NCBI GenBank assembly: GCA_964019165.1
Contig: OZ025277.1
Span: forward strand, 2,002,453-2,066,452
Direction of reading: 5' to 3'
Source of the DNA: Mastigias papua
Taxonomy: Eukaryota > Cnidaria > Scyphozoa > Rhizostomeae > Mastigiidae
DNA: 64,000 nt
Under the pieces are notes generated by a model. The model ran no database searches, had not been told where the DNA came from, and saw only the letters and a list, made by a program, of their open reading frames with translations. Position numbers and translations under genes: made by a program. Positions 63,981 to 64,000 of this stretch are shown here, piece after piece; the stretch's first letter is position 1, and every line of letters begins with the position of its first letter.

Positions 63981-64000
63981 TATAGTTTAAAACAGAAAAC

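Overview
The window looks like animal genomic DNA: AT-rich, with spliced genes of many short exons, GT-AG introns, dinucleotide microsatellites, a Penelope-like retroelement and several small fold-back elements. The gene content (a long-coil centrosomal protein, a poly(ADP-ribose) glycohydrolase and a DNAJC4-type J protein) is metazoan. A cnidarian, possibly an anthozoan, is my best guess, but nothing in the sequence proves it.

Layout. (1) Positions 1-25554 are one tandem satellite array with a 107-bp monomer, about 237 copies, broken by a 200-bp run of N (12888-13087). Each monomer carries an imperfect dyad of about 58 bp centred on GGCTATAGCC. The array has nested multi-monomer duplications, the clearest being a 26-monomer (2782 bp) block present twice in tandem. 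The strand flips just before the gap. (2) Positions 25555-27866 hold decayed repeats and an unidentified coding-like fragment. (3) Positions 27867-52285, minus strand, are one large gene that I reconstruct as 36 exons of CEP128 (about 996 residues). Its introns hold LINE tails, a Harbinger-like MITE, a 90-bp minisatellite, an (AT)n tract, a fold-back element and a fold-back Penelope-like insertion with a 12-bp target duplication. (4) A spacer of about 1.3 kb separates CEP128 head-to-head from an intronless PARG gene (53605-54960, plus). (5) After about 2.9 kb of intergenic DNA, an eight-exon DNAJC4 gene (57820-63405, plus) encodes 248 residues with a J domain and one membrane segment. A fold-back element of about 350 bp ends the window.

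The three genes have no evident shared pathway: CEP128 acts at the centriole subdistal appendage and ciliary base, PARG removes poly(ADP-ribose), and DNAJC4 is a predicted membrane-bound Hsp70 co-chaperone. Their adjacency is most simply ordinary gene order. The least ordinary features are the dyad-bearing satellite with its layered duplications and strand switch, the snap-back Penelope copy cut at its reverse-transcriptase catalytic motif, and the intronless PARG with a shortened GGG-to-QEE loop.

Exon calls come from reading splice sites and frames by eye. Family assignments come from remembered homology, not from a database search.
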